64,000 bases of DNA from Brevibacterium sp. W7.2 (GCF_018137945.1 NZ_CP073089.1:2976001-3040000); one strand, 5' to 3'. Counted from the stretch's first letter, positions 47,163 through 55,674 are shown. The notes: a model not told the origin generated them from the letters alone. Program-made: numbers and translations.

Positions 47163-48203
47163 ATGGCTGAGCTCATCGTGACCCGCCTCGACGCCGACGA
47201 CGCCGACGGTCTCAGGCAGTGGCTGACGATCATGCGCGAGGGCTACACGGACGATCGAACCGCCGTGTGGTGGCAGAGCGAGGAGTCGATGCTCGTCCAG
47301 TTCGCCCACCCCCGCCACGACAGGACCGACATCGCCCTGCTCGCCCGCCTCGGCGACGAGGCGATCGGCGGGGCGGAGATCACCCTCGTCTCCGACTCCC
47401 CCGCCCTCGTCGAACTCGCCGTCCTCCCCGCCCACCGCCGGCAGGGCCACGGCACGACGATCGCCGAGGCGGTCGATGGGATCCTCCGCGACTCCGCGGC
47501 GACGATCGTCCAGACGGAGACCTATTCGCCTGCCGGCATCGCCTTCGCCGAATCCCGCGGCATGCACGTCGGCAACGCCGAGCAGCGTCTGCTCCTCGAC
47601 CTGCCCGCCTATCTCGACGCCGACGCCAACCGCTACAAGTCCCGAGCCGCTCCGGCCCCCGACGTCGGTCCCGCCGATCCCACCGAGGTCCACCCCGACC
47701 CCGACTGGTCGATCGTCTCGTGGATCGGCATGTGCCCCGAGGAGCTCGTCGAGGCGTGGGCGACCCTGCGCAAGCAGATGGACGAGGACGTCCCCCTCGG
47801 CGCTCTCACCCGCACCGACCACCACGCCGACGTCGCCGCGATCCGCAGCCATGAGGAGCGGATGGACGAACAGGGCTGGGTCCTCGTCAGCTCGATGGCG
47901 GAGATGACCGGGGACGAGCCGCTGGCCGTCGGGTACACGGAGATCATGGTCTCCCGGCACGCCCCGGAGATCGCCGTCCAGGAGGACACCCTCGTCGACC
48001 GCGCGTACCGCGGCCGCGGCATCGGGCGGGCGCTGAAGATCGCGAACCTGCGCCAGCTCCACGACCTCCCGGAGGCCGCCGCGGTCCGCTGGCTGCAGAC
48101 GTACACGGCCACGGACAATGAGGCGATGCTCGCGCTCAACGCAGAGCTCGGCTTCGTCGTCGCCGACACGATGACCGCTCTCGAAAGCCCGGTTGTCGAT
48201 TAG
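47163..48203 (+). CDS. Tandem GNAT acetyltransferase (mycothiol-synthase-like layout)
   Basis: 346 residues from ATG at 47163. Two GNAT folds: residues 1–150 with VELAVLPAHRRQGHGTTIAEAV, and 175–346 with VDRAYRGRGIGRALKIANLRQL, the second with the acetyl-CoA R/Q-G-x-G pattern. The layout resembles mycothiol synthase and other two-domain GNATs, but the actinobacterial mycothiol synthase signature is not clear, so the substrate is open. It lies just before the DUF4178 operon (44 bp). Confidence 0.85.
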   Translation: MAELIVTRLDADDADGLRQWLTIMREGYTDDRTAVWWQSEESMLVQFAHPRHDRTDIALLARLGDEAIGGAEITLVSDSPALVELAVLPAHRRQGHGTTIAEAVDGILRDSAATIVQTETYSPAGIAFAESRGMHVGNAEQRLLLDLPAYLDADANRYKSRAAPAPDVGPADPTEVHPDPDWSIVSWIGMCPEELVEAWATLRKQMDEDVPLGALTRTDHHADVAAIRSHEERMDEQGWVLVSSMAEMTGDEPLAVGYTEIMVSRHAPEIAVQEDTLVDRAYRGRGIGRALKIANLRQLHDLPEAAAVRWLQTYTATDNEAMLALNAELGFVVADTMTALESPVVD

Positions 48204-48246
48204 ACTGACTCTGACCGCACCGGCTATCGAAGCGAAGCAGGCTACC

Positions 48247-48870
48247 GTGTCCTCCTCCAACGTCATCATCATGATCGTCGTCTTCATCATCGTCGTCATC
48301 GTCACGATCCTCATCGTGCGGTCGCGGGCGAAGAAGGCGCAGAGGGAGCGCGAGGCGCGGAACTCTGCCCCGAGCACCCCGCGCGACCCCTTCGCCGCCG
48401 ACCAGAACACCGGCGGCGACCCCGCCCAGATCAAGGCCGGCGACCTCCTCGAGTTCGGCAATGAGAAGTACTTCGTGCGCGGCACCCTGCGGATCTCCGA
48501 GGGCGGCTACGACTGGGCTGAGCACTTCTTCCAGTCCGACGACTCCGCGACCCGCCTGTGGCTGACCGTCGAGCACGACCCCGACCTCCAGGTCTCGCGC
48601 TGGCGCGACCGACCCGACCTCGACATCGAACCGACGTCGAAGTCGATCACGATCGACGGCACCGACTACAGCCTCGTCGAACACGGCACCGCCACCTACC
48701 GCTCCGAGGGCACGACGGGGCTCAACGAGAAGGGCGGCCTCGACTACGTCGACTACGAGTCCCCCGACGGGAAGCTGCTGGCGTTCGAGCGCTTCGACCA
48801 CGGCCGCTGGGAGGTCAGCACCGGCGAACCCGTCCCCGTCGGCTCCTTCACGATCTACTCGAGCAGCTGA
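48247..48870 (+). CDS. DUF4178 membrane-anchored protein
   Basis: 207 residues from GTG at 48247. A strong N-terminal helix (NVIIMIVVFIIVVIVTILIV) anchors the protein, then come basic residues and a DUF4178 beta domain (IKAGDLLEFGNEKYFVRGTL … WRDRPDLDIEPTSKSI … GSFTIYSSS). DUF4178 occurs next to DUF350 and aminopropyltransferases. Function unknown. Stop overlaps the next ATG (TGATG). Confidence 0.85.
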   Translation: MSSSNVIIMIVVFIIVVIVTILIVRSRAKKAQREREARNSAPSTPRDPFAADQNTGGDPAQIKAGDLLEFGNEKYFVRGTLRISEGGYDWAEHFFQSDDSATRLWLTVEHDPDLQVSRWRDRPDLDIEPTSKSITIDGTDYSLVEHGTATYRSEGTTGLNEKGGLDYVDYESPDGKLLAFERFDHGRWEVSTGEPVPVGSFTIYSSS

Positions 48871-49490
48871 TGAGCCTGACCGCCCCTCACGTCACCGTCG
48901 ACGTCCCCTTCGCCGACACGAGCGCCGACGACCTCCGGTTCTCCCTGGACCGTCCGCGGATCGCGCCGCTGGCCAGTGAGATCGTCGACCTTCAGCCGGC
49001 GGGCGTCACCGGTGCGGGGCTGCGGCTCGAGCTCCACGTCATCGGCTCCTCGCATCAGGTCATCCTCGCCACCGCGGCCCGTGACCTCCTCATCGAAACC
49101 TTCGCGTGCCCGCCGGCCGAGGTGCCGGCTCAAGCACCGACCACCGTCACGGCCCTGCCGAGCTGGGATGCCCCGGTGCGGACCCGTGGTGCGTGGGCCG
49201 GGTTGACCCGCCATGAGTTCCGGTGCACCCGCACGGCGCATCCGGCGGAGTTCCGCACGTCCGTCGCCGAGGTGCACGATCGTGTCCGCGCCCATGACCG
49301 TCACGTCATCGCCCGGTTCCCCGGTGACCGCGATGCGCTCACCGCACTCGCGCTCACGACCGCCGGCCAGGGCCACCTCGCGTGGGAGACGTGGCACGTC
49401 TACCCGCAGCACGCGGAGATCGTCCGCACGACGACCGCGCTCACGGGCGCACCGGAGCCGGCGACCGCCTCGGCGAGGGGTGGGCGGTGA
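48870..49490 (+). CDS. DUF2617 protein
   Basis: 206 residues from ATG at 48870 (TGATG overlap). The DUF2617 family has a beta-rich layout; here LRLELHVIGSSHQVIL (about residues 50–65) and DALTALALTTAGQGHLAWETWHVYP (about 145–170) are typical. It is soluble. The family co-occurs with DUF4178, DUF350 and spermidine-synthase genes. Function unknown. The next ATG overlaps by one base. Confidence 0.8.
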   Translation: MSLTAPHVTVDVPFADTSADDLRFSLDRPRIAPLASEIVDLQPAGVTGAGLRLELHVIGSSHQVILATAARDLLIETFACPPAEVPAQAPTTVTALPSWDAPVRTRGAWAGLTRHEFRCTRTAHPAEFRTSVAEVHDRVRAHDRHVIARFPGDRDALTALALTTAGQGHLAWETWHVYPQHAEIVRTTTALTGAPEPATASARGGR

Positions 49491-50035
49491 TGTCGAACAA
49501 TCCGAACATCTCCACCGGCGGCGGCTCCTTCGACTTCGACGCCGAGCACAACCGCGGCAACCGGTTCGGAGGCGGGCCCTTCGACAACGGCCCCGGCGGA
49601 CGGGGCGGCGGACCAGGTGGCAACGGCCCCGTCGGCAACGGTCCCTTCGGCAATGGCCCCGGTGGACGGGGCGGCGGAAGCTCGGGTGGGGGCTCGGGGA
49701 GGAAGCCGCGCCGCTTCGGCTGCGGCGCCGTCATCGGACTCGTCGTCGTCCTCCTCCTCGTCGCGATGATGTTCCAGAGCTGCGGGAGCAGTTCGGGCGG
49801 CGCGAACTGCGGGGACTACGACCTCGTCGACAACCAGTACGTGGAGAACCCCGGCCAGGGCGACTACGTGAAGAACGGCGACAACTACGACTACGTCGGA
49901 TGCGACGCCTCCCGCTCCGGCGGCGGAGGATTCTTCTTCTTCCCGTTCTTCTTCGGCGGCGGCTCGGGCGGAACCGGGTCGAACTACGGGGACGGCTCGA
50001 ACTTCCGCGGCGGCGGACCGGGGTCGGGCAAATGA
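49490..50035 (+). CDS. Gly-rich single-membrane-span protein
   Basis: 181 residues from ATG at 49490 (TGATG overlap). Residues 10–75 are Gly/Asn/Pro/Arg-rich (repeated GGPFDNGPGGRGGG-type units); then comes one membrane helix (AVIGLVVVLLLVAMMF, about 80–96), cysteines (SCGSSSGGANCGDYD … GCD), an acidic Tyr/Asp/Asn region, a Phe run (FFFFPFFFGGG) and a Gly/Ser tail. No recognised domain. Probably envelope-located. Confidence 0.75.
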   Translation: MSNNPNISTGGGSFDFDAEHNRGNRFGGGPFDNGPGGRGGGPGGNGPVGNGPFGNGPGGRGGGSSGGGSGRKPRRFGCGAVIGLVVVLLLVAMMFQSCGSSSGGANCGDYDLVDNQYVENPGQGDYVKNGDNYDYVGCDASRSGGGGFFFFPFFFGGGSGGTGSNYGDGSNFRGGGPGSGK

Positions 50036-50157
50036 GCGGCACGACCCAGAGGAGCGGCACGACCCCGAGGCGCCGCCCCGGCCGGTCGAACCACCTCGGC
50101 CAGATGACCAGACAGCGACCGAACCAGCGACGACAGCACCAGGAAAGGCAGCCATGA
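50032..50157 (+). CDS. Candidate 41-residue basic protein in the operon gap
   Basis: ATG at 50032 overlaps the previous stop (ATGA) and its stop overlaps the next ATG (ATGA), so it fills the 118-bp gap between the Gly-rich gene and DUF350 exactly. The protein is Arg/Gln-rich (MSGTTQRSGTTPRRRPGRSN … QRRQHQERQP). Such double coupling is unlikely by chance, but the ORF is short and high-GC DNA gives spurious frames. Confidence 0.4.
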   Translation: MSGTTQRSGTTPRRRPGRSNHLGQMTRQRPNQRRQHQERQP

Positions 50158-50582
50158 TCCTCGACATGCTCCTCTACGAGACCGGGGTCGTCCTCGCGTA
50201 TGCCGCGAGCGGAATCCTCCTCATGTTCATCGGCTACTTCGTCGTCGACCTCCTCACCCCGGGCAAGCTCCACGTCGTGCTCTGGGAGCAGAAGTCGCCG
50301 AACGCCGCCGTCCTCGTCGCCTCCGACCTCCTCGGTGTCGCGATCATCGTCATCGCCGCGATCCGCGCGAGCGCCGACGACCTCGGCGCCGGCATCGTCA
50401 CGACGCTGCTCTTCGGCATCATCGGCATCATCCTCATGGCCGCGAGCTTCCTCCTCATCGACGCCCTCACCCCGGGCAAGCGCGGTGAGATCGTCAACGC
50501 GACCACGCTCCACCCCGAGGTGTGGGTCAACGCCTCGGCGCACATCGGCATCGCCGGCATCATGGCCGCCGCACTCCTGTGA
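50154..50582 (+). CDS. DUF350 membrane protein (YjfL-like)
   Basis: 142 residues from ATG at 50154. Four membrane helices (about 10–34, 50–72, 82–100, 121–141) with duplicated LLTPGK/ALTPGK loops (DLLTPGKLHVVL and DALTPGKRGEIV), as in DUF350, whose members are duplications of a two-helix unit. The family is tied to polyamine and envelope-stress gene clusters. Function unknown. Transcribed with the aminopropyltransferase. Confidence 0.9.
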   Translation: MILDMLLYETGVVLAYAASGILLMFIGYFVVDLLTPGKLHVVLWEQKSPNAAVLVASDLLGVAIIVIAAIRASADDLGAGIVTTLLFGIIGIILMAASFLLIDALTPGKRGEIVNATTLHPEVWVNASAHIGIAGIMAAALL

Positions 50583-50640
50583 CCCCTGCCCCACCGTCTG
50601 CCCGGCCCGGCACGGGCGCTGCCCGCAGGATGCGACCGCA

Positions 50641-52263
50641 TTGAGCACGACCGCACCGGCACCGCTGACGCTCCCGCTGCAACCGGGTCCTGCCCGCTTC
50701 TTCGTCCTTCTCGCCGTCTTCATCTGCGCGAGCTGCGGGATGGTCTACGAGCTCGCGCTCGTCGCGCTCGGGTCCTACCTCCTCGGCGACACGATCGTCC
50801 AGGCCTCGATCGTGCTCGCCGTCATGGTCTTCGCGATGGGCATTGGGTCGCTCGCGACGAAGCGCCTCACCCGCTTCGCCGCCGTCGCGTTCGCCCTCAT
50901 CGAAGCCGCCCTCGGCATCATCGGCGGCCTCTCCGTCATCCTCCTCTACCTCGCCTTCGCCTTCGCCGACGTCTACACGGTGGCGATGGTCGGGCTCGCG
51001 TTCCTCATCGGAGCGCTCATCGGCGCGGAGATCCCCCTGCTCATGGAGCTCGTCCAGCGCATCCGGGCGCAGCGGGCCTCGAGCGCCGTCGCCGATCTCT
51101 TCGCCGCCGACTACGTCGGGGGCCTCGTCGGCGGACTCGCCTTCCCGTTCGTCCTCCTCCCCCTCTTCGGGCTGACGAAGGGGGCGCTCGCGGTCGGCAT
51201 CACCAACACCGTCGTCGGCATCCTCATCGTCCTCTGGCTCTTCCGCGCCGAGGTGGCCCGCCGCACCCGGGTCCTGCTCGCCGGCCTCCTCGTCCTCATC
51301 GTCGGCGGCCTCACCGTCGTGTGGGTCTTCACCGACGACATCGAGGTGACGACGCGGCAGCGCCTCTACCGCGACCCCATCGTCGTCTCCGAGCGCACCG
51401 ACTACCAGGAGATCGTCGTCACCGAGTCCCTGCGCACCGGTGACACCCGCCTCTATCTCAACGGGGACCTGCAGTTCGCCTCGGTCGACGAGTACCGGTA
51501 CCACGAGTCCCTCGTCCATCCGCTGATGAACGGGCCCCGCGGCAATGTCCTCGTCCTCGGCGGCGGCGACGGGCTCGCCGTGCGGGAGATCCTCAAGTAC
51601 CCCGACGTCGAAACCGTCACCCTCGTCGACCTCGATCCCCGCGTCGTCGACCTCGCCCGCACCTCGCCCCACTTCACGGCCTCGAATGAGAACTCGCTCG
51701 ACGATCCGCGGGTGACGACGGTCGCCGCCGATGCGTTCACGTGGCTGCGGGAGACCGAGCACCCGGCCTACGACGCCGTCATCGCCGATCTGCCCGACCC
51801 CGATGACGTCGCCACCTCGAAGCTCTACAGCGTCGAGTTCTACGGGCTCATCAGGCAGGTCATGGCCCCCGGGGCCCGTCTCGTCGTCCAGGCGGGCTCC
51901 CCGTACTTCGCCCCGGAGGCGTACTGGGGAATCGGGCAGGCCGTCACCGAGGCGGGACTGGCGACGACGCCGTACCACGTCGATGTCCCGAGCTTCGGCG
52001 ACTGGGGCTACTTCCTCGCCGCGGCTCCCGGGGATGCCGGCAGCAGCGGCACTCCGGCGGGGACCGACGGCGGCACCGGTCCGATCGTCGCCCTGGCGCC
52101 GGATGCGCCGACGGATCTGAGGTTCGTCACCCCCGAGGTGCTCAGCGCCTCGACGACGTTCCCGCCCGACCGCGACCGTGCGTCGGTGAGGAACGTCGAA
52201 GCCTCGACCCTCCTCCACCCGAAGGTCCTCGACCAGGAGCGCGGAGCCTGGGTCGGGTACTGA
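50641..52263 (+). CDS. Membrane-anchored polyamine aminopropyltransferase (SpeE-like)
   Basis: 540 residues from TTG at 50641, the best in-frame start after the DUF350 stop; an upstream AGGA is weak. Residues 15–225 form about seven membrane helices. Residues 245–460 are a spermidine-synthase fold with the RTDYQEIVVTES strand, GDLQFASVDEYRYHESLVHP, the SAM-type loop VLVLGGGDGLAVREIL, VTLVDLDPRVVDLA and DAVIADLPDPDD. Such enzymes transfer aminopropyl from decarboxylated SAM to an amine. The membrane half suggests a membrane-located amine or transport. Last gene of the operon, followed by a terminator. Confidence 0.88.
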   Translation: MSTTAPAPLTLPLQPGPARFFVLLAVFICASCGMVYELALVALGSYLLGDTIVQASIVLAVMVFAMGIGSLATKRLTRFAAVAFALIEAALGIIGGLSVILLYLAFAFADVYTVAMVGLAFLIGALIGAEIPLLMELVQRIRAQRASSAVADLFAADYVGGLVGGLAFPFVLLPLFGLTKGALAVGITNTVVGILIVLWLFRAEVARRTRVLLAGLLVLIVGGLTVVWVFTDDIEVTTRQRLYRDPIVVSERTDYQEIVVTESLRTGDTRLYLNGDLQFASVDEYRYHESLVHPLMNGPRGNVLVLGGGDGLAVREILKYPDVETVTLVDLDPRVVDLARTSPHFTASNENSLDDPRVTTVAADAFTWLRETEHPAYDAVIADLPDPDDVATSKLYSVEFYGLIRQVMAPGARLVVQAGSPYFAPEAYWGIGQAVTEAGLATTPYHVDVPSFGDWGYFLAAAPGDAGSSGTPAGTDGGTGPIVALAPDAPTDLRFVTPEVLSASTTFPPDRDRASVRNVEASTLLHPKVLDQERGAWVGY

Positions 52264-52287
52264 GTGCAAGGTCGGGTGCTGAGCACG

Positions 52288-52334
52288 GCAGAGGGCCCGC
52301 GCGCGGTCGGGGTGACCGGGCGCGGGCCCTCTGC
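52288..52334. terminator. Hairpin terminator after the aminopropyltransferase gene
   Basis: GCAGAGGGCCCGCG (52288–52301) pairs perfectly with 52321–52334, with a 19-nt loop. It lies between convergent genes. Confidence 0.8.
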
Positions 52335-52341
52335 TGCGGTC

Positions 52342-52375
52342 GCGGCTAGGACATCATCGCGGCTACGACATCATC
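52342..52375. repeat. 17-bp tandem duplication over the DUF4190 stop codon
   Basis: GCGGCTAGGACATCATC (52342–52358) is followed directly by GCGGCTACGACATCATC (52359–52375). The second copy holds the C-terminal codons and stop of the gene. Confidence 0.8.
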
Positions 52376-52845
52376 GCGGCGAGCACGCTGAGCGAGACGC
52401 CGAGGAAGCCGCCGACGACGGCGATGCCGATGAAGACGAGGCCGAGGATGAAGCCCCACTTGCCGAACTCGTTGTCGCCGAAGCCCGCCTCCTTCGAGGC
52501 GCGACGGGCCATGTACCCGGTGACGATGCCGATGGCCGGGCCGATGAAGTTGAAGCCGATGAACGTCGACAGGGTCGCGACGAGCGAGATGATGCCGAGC
52601 ACTTTGCCCGGATCCTCTGCCGCTCGCTGGGCCGGGTAGAGCCGATCAGCGTAGGGCTCATCGGGATAGGGCTGATCGGCATGCGGCTGGGCGTAGGGCC
52701 CCTGGGCGTACGACCGGGGTGCGTCGGGCCGCTGCGGGTAGGCCGACTGCCGGTCGGGATCGGTCACGTCCGGCCGGGCTCCCAGCTGGCCTGTTCCGGT
52801 CGGGTCGAATCGATTGTCGGGTTGGGGTGCGACCGGTGTGCTCAT
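52363..52845 (-). CDS. DUF4190 membrane protein
   Basis: 160 residues from ATG at 52845. The N-terminal 75 residues are Pro/Tyr/Gln/Asp-rich (QGPYAQPHADQPYPDEPYAD); then two membrane segments with the DUF4190 pattern (VLGIISLVATLSTFIGFNFI…GPAIGIVTGYMARRASKEAG and FILGLVFIGIAVVGGFLGVSL). Function unknown, probably an envelope protein. The 17-bp unit covering its stop is duplicated. Confidence 0.8.
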   Translation of the reverse strand: MSTPVAPQPDNRFDPTGTGQLGARPDVTDPDRQSAYPQRPDAPRSYAQGPYAQPHADQPYPDEPYADRLYPAQRAAEDPGKVLGIISLVATLSTFIGFNFIGPAIGIVTGYMARRASKEAGFGDNEFGKWGFILGLVFIGIAVVGGFLGVSLSVLAAMMS

Positions 52846-52981
52846 CGCGGTGCCTCTCTCGTGTGGTCCGAACTCCAGGCTGATGGCTTCAGCCTAGGAA
52901 CCGGACCGGTGAGGGGAAAGGGACCTATCCGTCGACCTCGGCGGGGGTTTTCCCCCGGTCGCATCCGACAGGCTCATCGGG

Positions 52982-53055
52982 CGGGCGCCCGGCCTCTCCT
53001 CTGCGCGCGCCCGACACCTCCTCGGCGGGCGCCCGGCACCACCTCGGCGGGCGGT
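52982..53055. repeat. Imperfect GC-rich tandem repeats
   Basis: Three degenerate units around GGCGGGCGCCCGGCAC lie in the 52846–53088 gap, after a small CGGGGG-TTTT-CCCCCG hairpin at 52942–52957. No gene is seen in this gap. Confidence 0.5.
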
Positions 53056-53088
53056 CAACACCGGCATTTCGCCCCGCCTCGGCGGGTC

Positions 53089-53667
53089 TCAGCGCACGTC
53101 GACGAGGGCGTGGTCGGTGCGGCCGAGGAGCCAGAGGAGGACCTCGACGGGTTCGCCGGTCACGGTCGTCGTCTCTCCGCGGCCGGCGGCGTGGGTGCCG
53201 AAGCCGGGACTGACGATGACGGTGCGGCCCTTCGCCTTCGCCGCGTAGGGCAGGAGCGCGAACCGGGCTTGGGCCCACACGGTCGCGTTGTCCTTCCGGG
53301 AGAGGCGGCGGGGGAACCATTCGAGTTCGGCACGGCGGATGTCCTCATGGTGGACGAGGTATTCGGTCGTGTTCATCACCGAGCCGACGCCGGGCCACGC
53401 TCCCGGGGTCCACTTCGGTGGGGCGGCGACGAGGCCGAGCAGCTCGGAGTACGGCATCGACGCGTAGTCGCGCTCCTTGTCCTCGAGCCTGCCCTCGAAC
53501 GCGGGGACCATGATCCCCATGGCCGCGACGGGTTCGCGTTCGCGGATGACGAGGTGGGTGGCGAGGTCCCTGGTCGTCCACCCCTCACAGAGGGTGGGCG
53601 CGTCCTCACCGGCGGCGCGGGCAGCGGCAACGAGGCGCAGTCGTTCTGCGCGAGCAAGACTGGTCAT
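53089..53667 (-). CDS. TIGR03085-type DinB/MDMPI-fold metal-binding protein
   Basis: 192 residues from ATG at 53667. The CEGWTTRDLATHLVIRE segment and HHEDIRRAELEW supply the conserved His and acidic metal ligands of the mycothiol-dependent maleylpyruvate-isomerase/DinB fold. Relatives use mycothiol to isomerise or detoxify, or are S-transferases; this subfamily has no assigned reaction. It is 20 bp downstream of the sirtuin gene on the same strand. Confidence 0.85.
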   Translation of the reverse strand: MTSLARAERLRLVAAARAAGEDAPTLCEGWTTRDLATHLVIREREPVAAMGIMVPAFEGRLEDKERDYASMPYSELLGLVAAPPKWTPGAWPGVGSVMNTTEYLVHHEDIRRAELEWFPRRLSRKDNATVWAQARFALLPYAAKAKGRTVIVSPGFGTHAAGRGETTTVTGEPVEVLLWLLGRTDHALVDVR

Positions 53668-53687
53668 GGTGGCAGTCTGTCATTGCC

Positions 53688-54602
53688 TCATTGGATTTCT
53701 CTGGACGCCCACTCTCTGACGAAGTCGGTGACCCGGGAGATCGACCGGTAATCGGCAAGGTCATCTCCCCTGGTGGGGCCGTCGGTGACGATGACGACCG
53801 GCTTGCCCTCCTTCGCCGCCGACCGCACGAAGCGCAGCCCCGAGAGCACCGCGAGCGACGATCCGAGAACAAGGAGACCCGCCGCCGAATCAGAGATCCG
53901 ATTCGCCTCGGCAACGCGATCGGGCGGGACGGCGTCGCCGAAGTAGACGACATCGGGCTTGAGGAGTCCGCCGCAGATCGGACAGTCGAGGACCCGGAAG
54001 TGCGCGGTCTCCTCGAGGTCGACGTCGCCGTCGGGTGCGGTCTCGACGTCGATCGGATCGATGCCGGTGAGCGCGATGAAATCGCGGTTGAGGGCGGTGA
54101 GCTCGTCCTGCACCCAGTCGCGGTCGAAGGTGTGGCCGGTCTTCAGACACACGACTCGGTCGAGGCTGCCGTGGAGGTCGATGACGGGACTCCGGCTGCC
54201 GACCTCCCGCGCCGCGGTCTGGTGGAGCCCGTCGACGTTCTGAGTGATGATGCCGGCGACCGGCAGACGGGCGAGCGCGAGGTGACCGGGGTTGGGATCC
54301 GCCCACTCCATCCGCGGCCAGCCCACCCAGGACCGCGCCCAGTACCGAGCACGCTGCTCGGGCGAGGAGAGGAAGTTCTGGATCGTCATCGGCCGGCGGG
54401 GCGCGGCATCGGGGCCGCGGTAATCCGGGATTCCCGAATCCGTGCTCATCCCCGCCCCGGTGAGCACCGCCCAGTCGCTCGGGTCGTACCCCGTGGTGAG
54501 GACGTCGATGATCTCGGAGTCGGTATGGCTGGCCACCGGACGGGTGCGCCCGCGCAGCGGATCGACGATGACTGCCATGGTCTCCTCGGTCTCCTTGCTC
54601 AT
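53688..54602 (-). CDS. Sir2-family NAD-dependent deacylase
   Basis: 304 residues from ATG at 54602, with GGGGAGAG just upstream; ATG further up is unlikely. GAGMSTDSGIPDYRG, TQNVDGLHQ and the catalytic IDLHGS histidine are intact, as is VVYFGDAVP. The zinc site appears incomplete: one pair is DCPICGG, but the other has only VVCLKTGH, with Thr where the second Cys would be. It removes acyl groups from lysine using NAD. Divergent from the flavodoxin-like gene (42 bp). Confidence 0.9.
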   Translation of the reverse strand: MSKETEETMAVIVDPLRGRTRPVASHTDSEIIDVLTTGYDPSDWAVLTGAGMSTDSGIPDYRGPDAAPRRPMTIQNFLSSPEQRARYWARSWVGWPRMEWADPNPGHLALARLPVAGIITQNVDGLHQTAAREVGSRSPVIDLHGSLDRVVCLKTGHTFDRDWVQDELTALNRDFIALTGIDPIDVETAPDGDVDLEETAHFRVLDCPICGGLLKPDVVYFGDAVPPDRVAEANRISDSAAGLLVLGSSLAVLSGLRFVRSAAKEGKPVVIVTDGPTRGDDLADYRSISRVTDFVREWASREIQ

Positions 54603-54644
54603 TCTCTCTCCCCAGTCCCCATCGACTGCGTCTATCGTGGCCGT

Positions 54645-55094
54645 ATGGTCAGCGTACTGCTCGTTCATCACTCACCGTCACCATCGACGCAGAGAATCGC
54701 CGAGGCGGCCGAGGCCGGACTGCGCCTGCCCGAGCTCGGCGACATCGACGTCACCGTCAGACCCGCCCTCGAGGCCACCGTCGACGACGTGCTCGCCGCC
54801 GACGCCTACGTGCTCGGGACGACAGCGAACTTCGGCTACATCTCCGGGGCGCTCAAGCACTTCTTCGACACCACGTACGACGCGGTGCGCGAGCCCACGG
54901 CTGGTCGGCCGTTCTCCTACTGGATACACGGCGGCTATGACACGACCGGCGCGGAGACCGCGATGACGCAGATCACGACCGGGCTGGGATGGTCGCTCGT
55001 CTTCGATCCGCTCGTCCTCACCGGCGCGGTCGACGAGGAGCATCTCGAGACCGCGACGGAGCTCGCCGCGACGGTGGCCGCCTCGACGCTCTGA
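54645..55094 (+). CDS. Flavodoxin-like NAD(P)H-dependent oxidoreductase
   Basis: 149 residues from ATG at 54645. VSVLLVHHSPSPSTQRIAEA is the FMN phosphate loop; AYVLGTTANFGYISGALKHFFD and YWIHGGYDTTGAETAMTQI are the other FMN-binding loops (the typical T-P-x-Y is T-A-N-F-G-Y). It probably binds FMN and acts as a quinone or other small-molecule reductase. A separate operon promoter follows its stop. Confidence 0.85.
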   Translation: MVSVLLVHHSPSPSTQRIAEAAEAGLRLPELGDIDVTVRPALEATVDDVLAADAYVLGTTANFGYISGALKHFFDTTYDAVREPTAGRPFSYWIHGGYDTTGAETAMTQITTGLGWSLVFDPLVLTGAVDEEHLETATELAATVAASTL

Positions 55095-55096
55095 GA

Positions 55097-55134
55097 TTGC
55101 TCCGAGAAACTACTTTCCAATATAGAAAGTAGTT
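55097..55134 (+). promoter_or_regulatory. Promoter with perfect inverted-repeat operator
   Basis: TTGCTC (55097–55102) and TATAGA (55121–55126) are spaced 18 bp. AACTACTTTC (55108–55117) and GAAAGTAGTT (55125–55134) form a perfect 10-bp inverted repeat with a 7-nt spacer that overlaps the −10, the expected place for autorepression by the winged-helix gene two ORFs downstream. Confidence 0.65.
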
Positions 55135-55225
55135 GGTAGGGTGAAATCACTTCCACCGGAAGTCAACGGTCATCTCGTTGGATCGGCCGCCTCGGCGGAT
55201 CCGCAATCGCATCGAAGGAGCAGCC

Positions 55226-55645
55226 ATGACCACGCCCACCCCGCAGCAAGCCACCGACCTCCTCGCCCAGATCGATTCGACGCAGAAGCAGGCCCGCAGC
55301 ACCGATGCGTGGCCGCTCGTCCTCTTCCTCCTCGTCATCAGCGCCGCGGCCTCGATCGGGCTCGTCGGAATGGCGCTCATCGACGATTCGACGACCCAGC
55401 TCACCCTCCTCGGGGCGAGCGCCGCGTGGCTCGCCGCCGCGCTCGTCGTCTACCTCGTCTCCGCCCTGAGCTGGAGCCGCCGGTCGACGCTCCTGCTGCT
55501 GACCTGGCTGCCGGTCATCGTCCTCGCCTTCATCGCCGGGGTGATCGCCGACAGCCTCACCGCGGGATCGTGGGTGACGGTCGCCGCCGCCGGAGTCGTC
55601 TGGGTCGCAGGCATCCTCGGTGCTCTCATCGGACTGCGCCGGTGA
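55226..55645 (+). CDS. Small membrane protein next to winged-helix regulator
   Basis: 139 residues from ATG at 55226, preceded by AAGGAG. Four hydrophobic helices (about residues 28–49, 57–78, 86–105, 113–135) follow a soluble N-terminus (PTPQQATDLLAQIDSTQKQA). It belongs to a class of small membrane proteins often paired with HTH_27-type regulators; function unknown. First gene of a two-gene operon. Confidence 0.8.
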   Translation: MTTPTPQQATDLLAQIDSTQKQARSTDAWPLVLFLLVISAAASIGLVGMALIDDSTTQLTLLGASAAWLAAALVVYLVSALSWSRRSTLLLLTWLPVIVLAFIAGVIADSLTAGSWVTVAAAGVVWVAGILGALIGLRR

Positions 55646-55674
55646 GGCGCGCAGAGACGAATGAGGAGACCACG

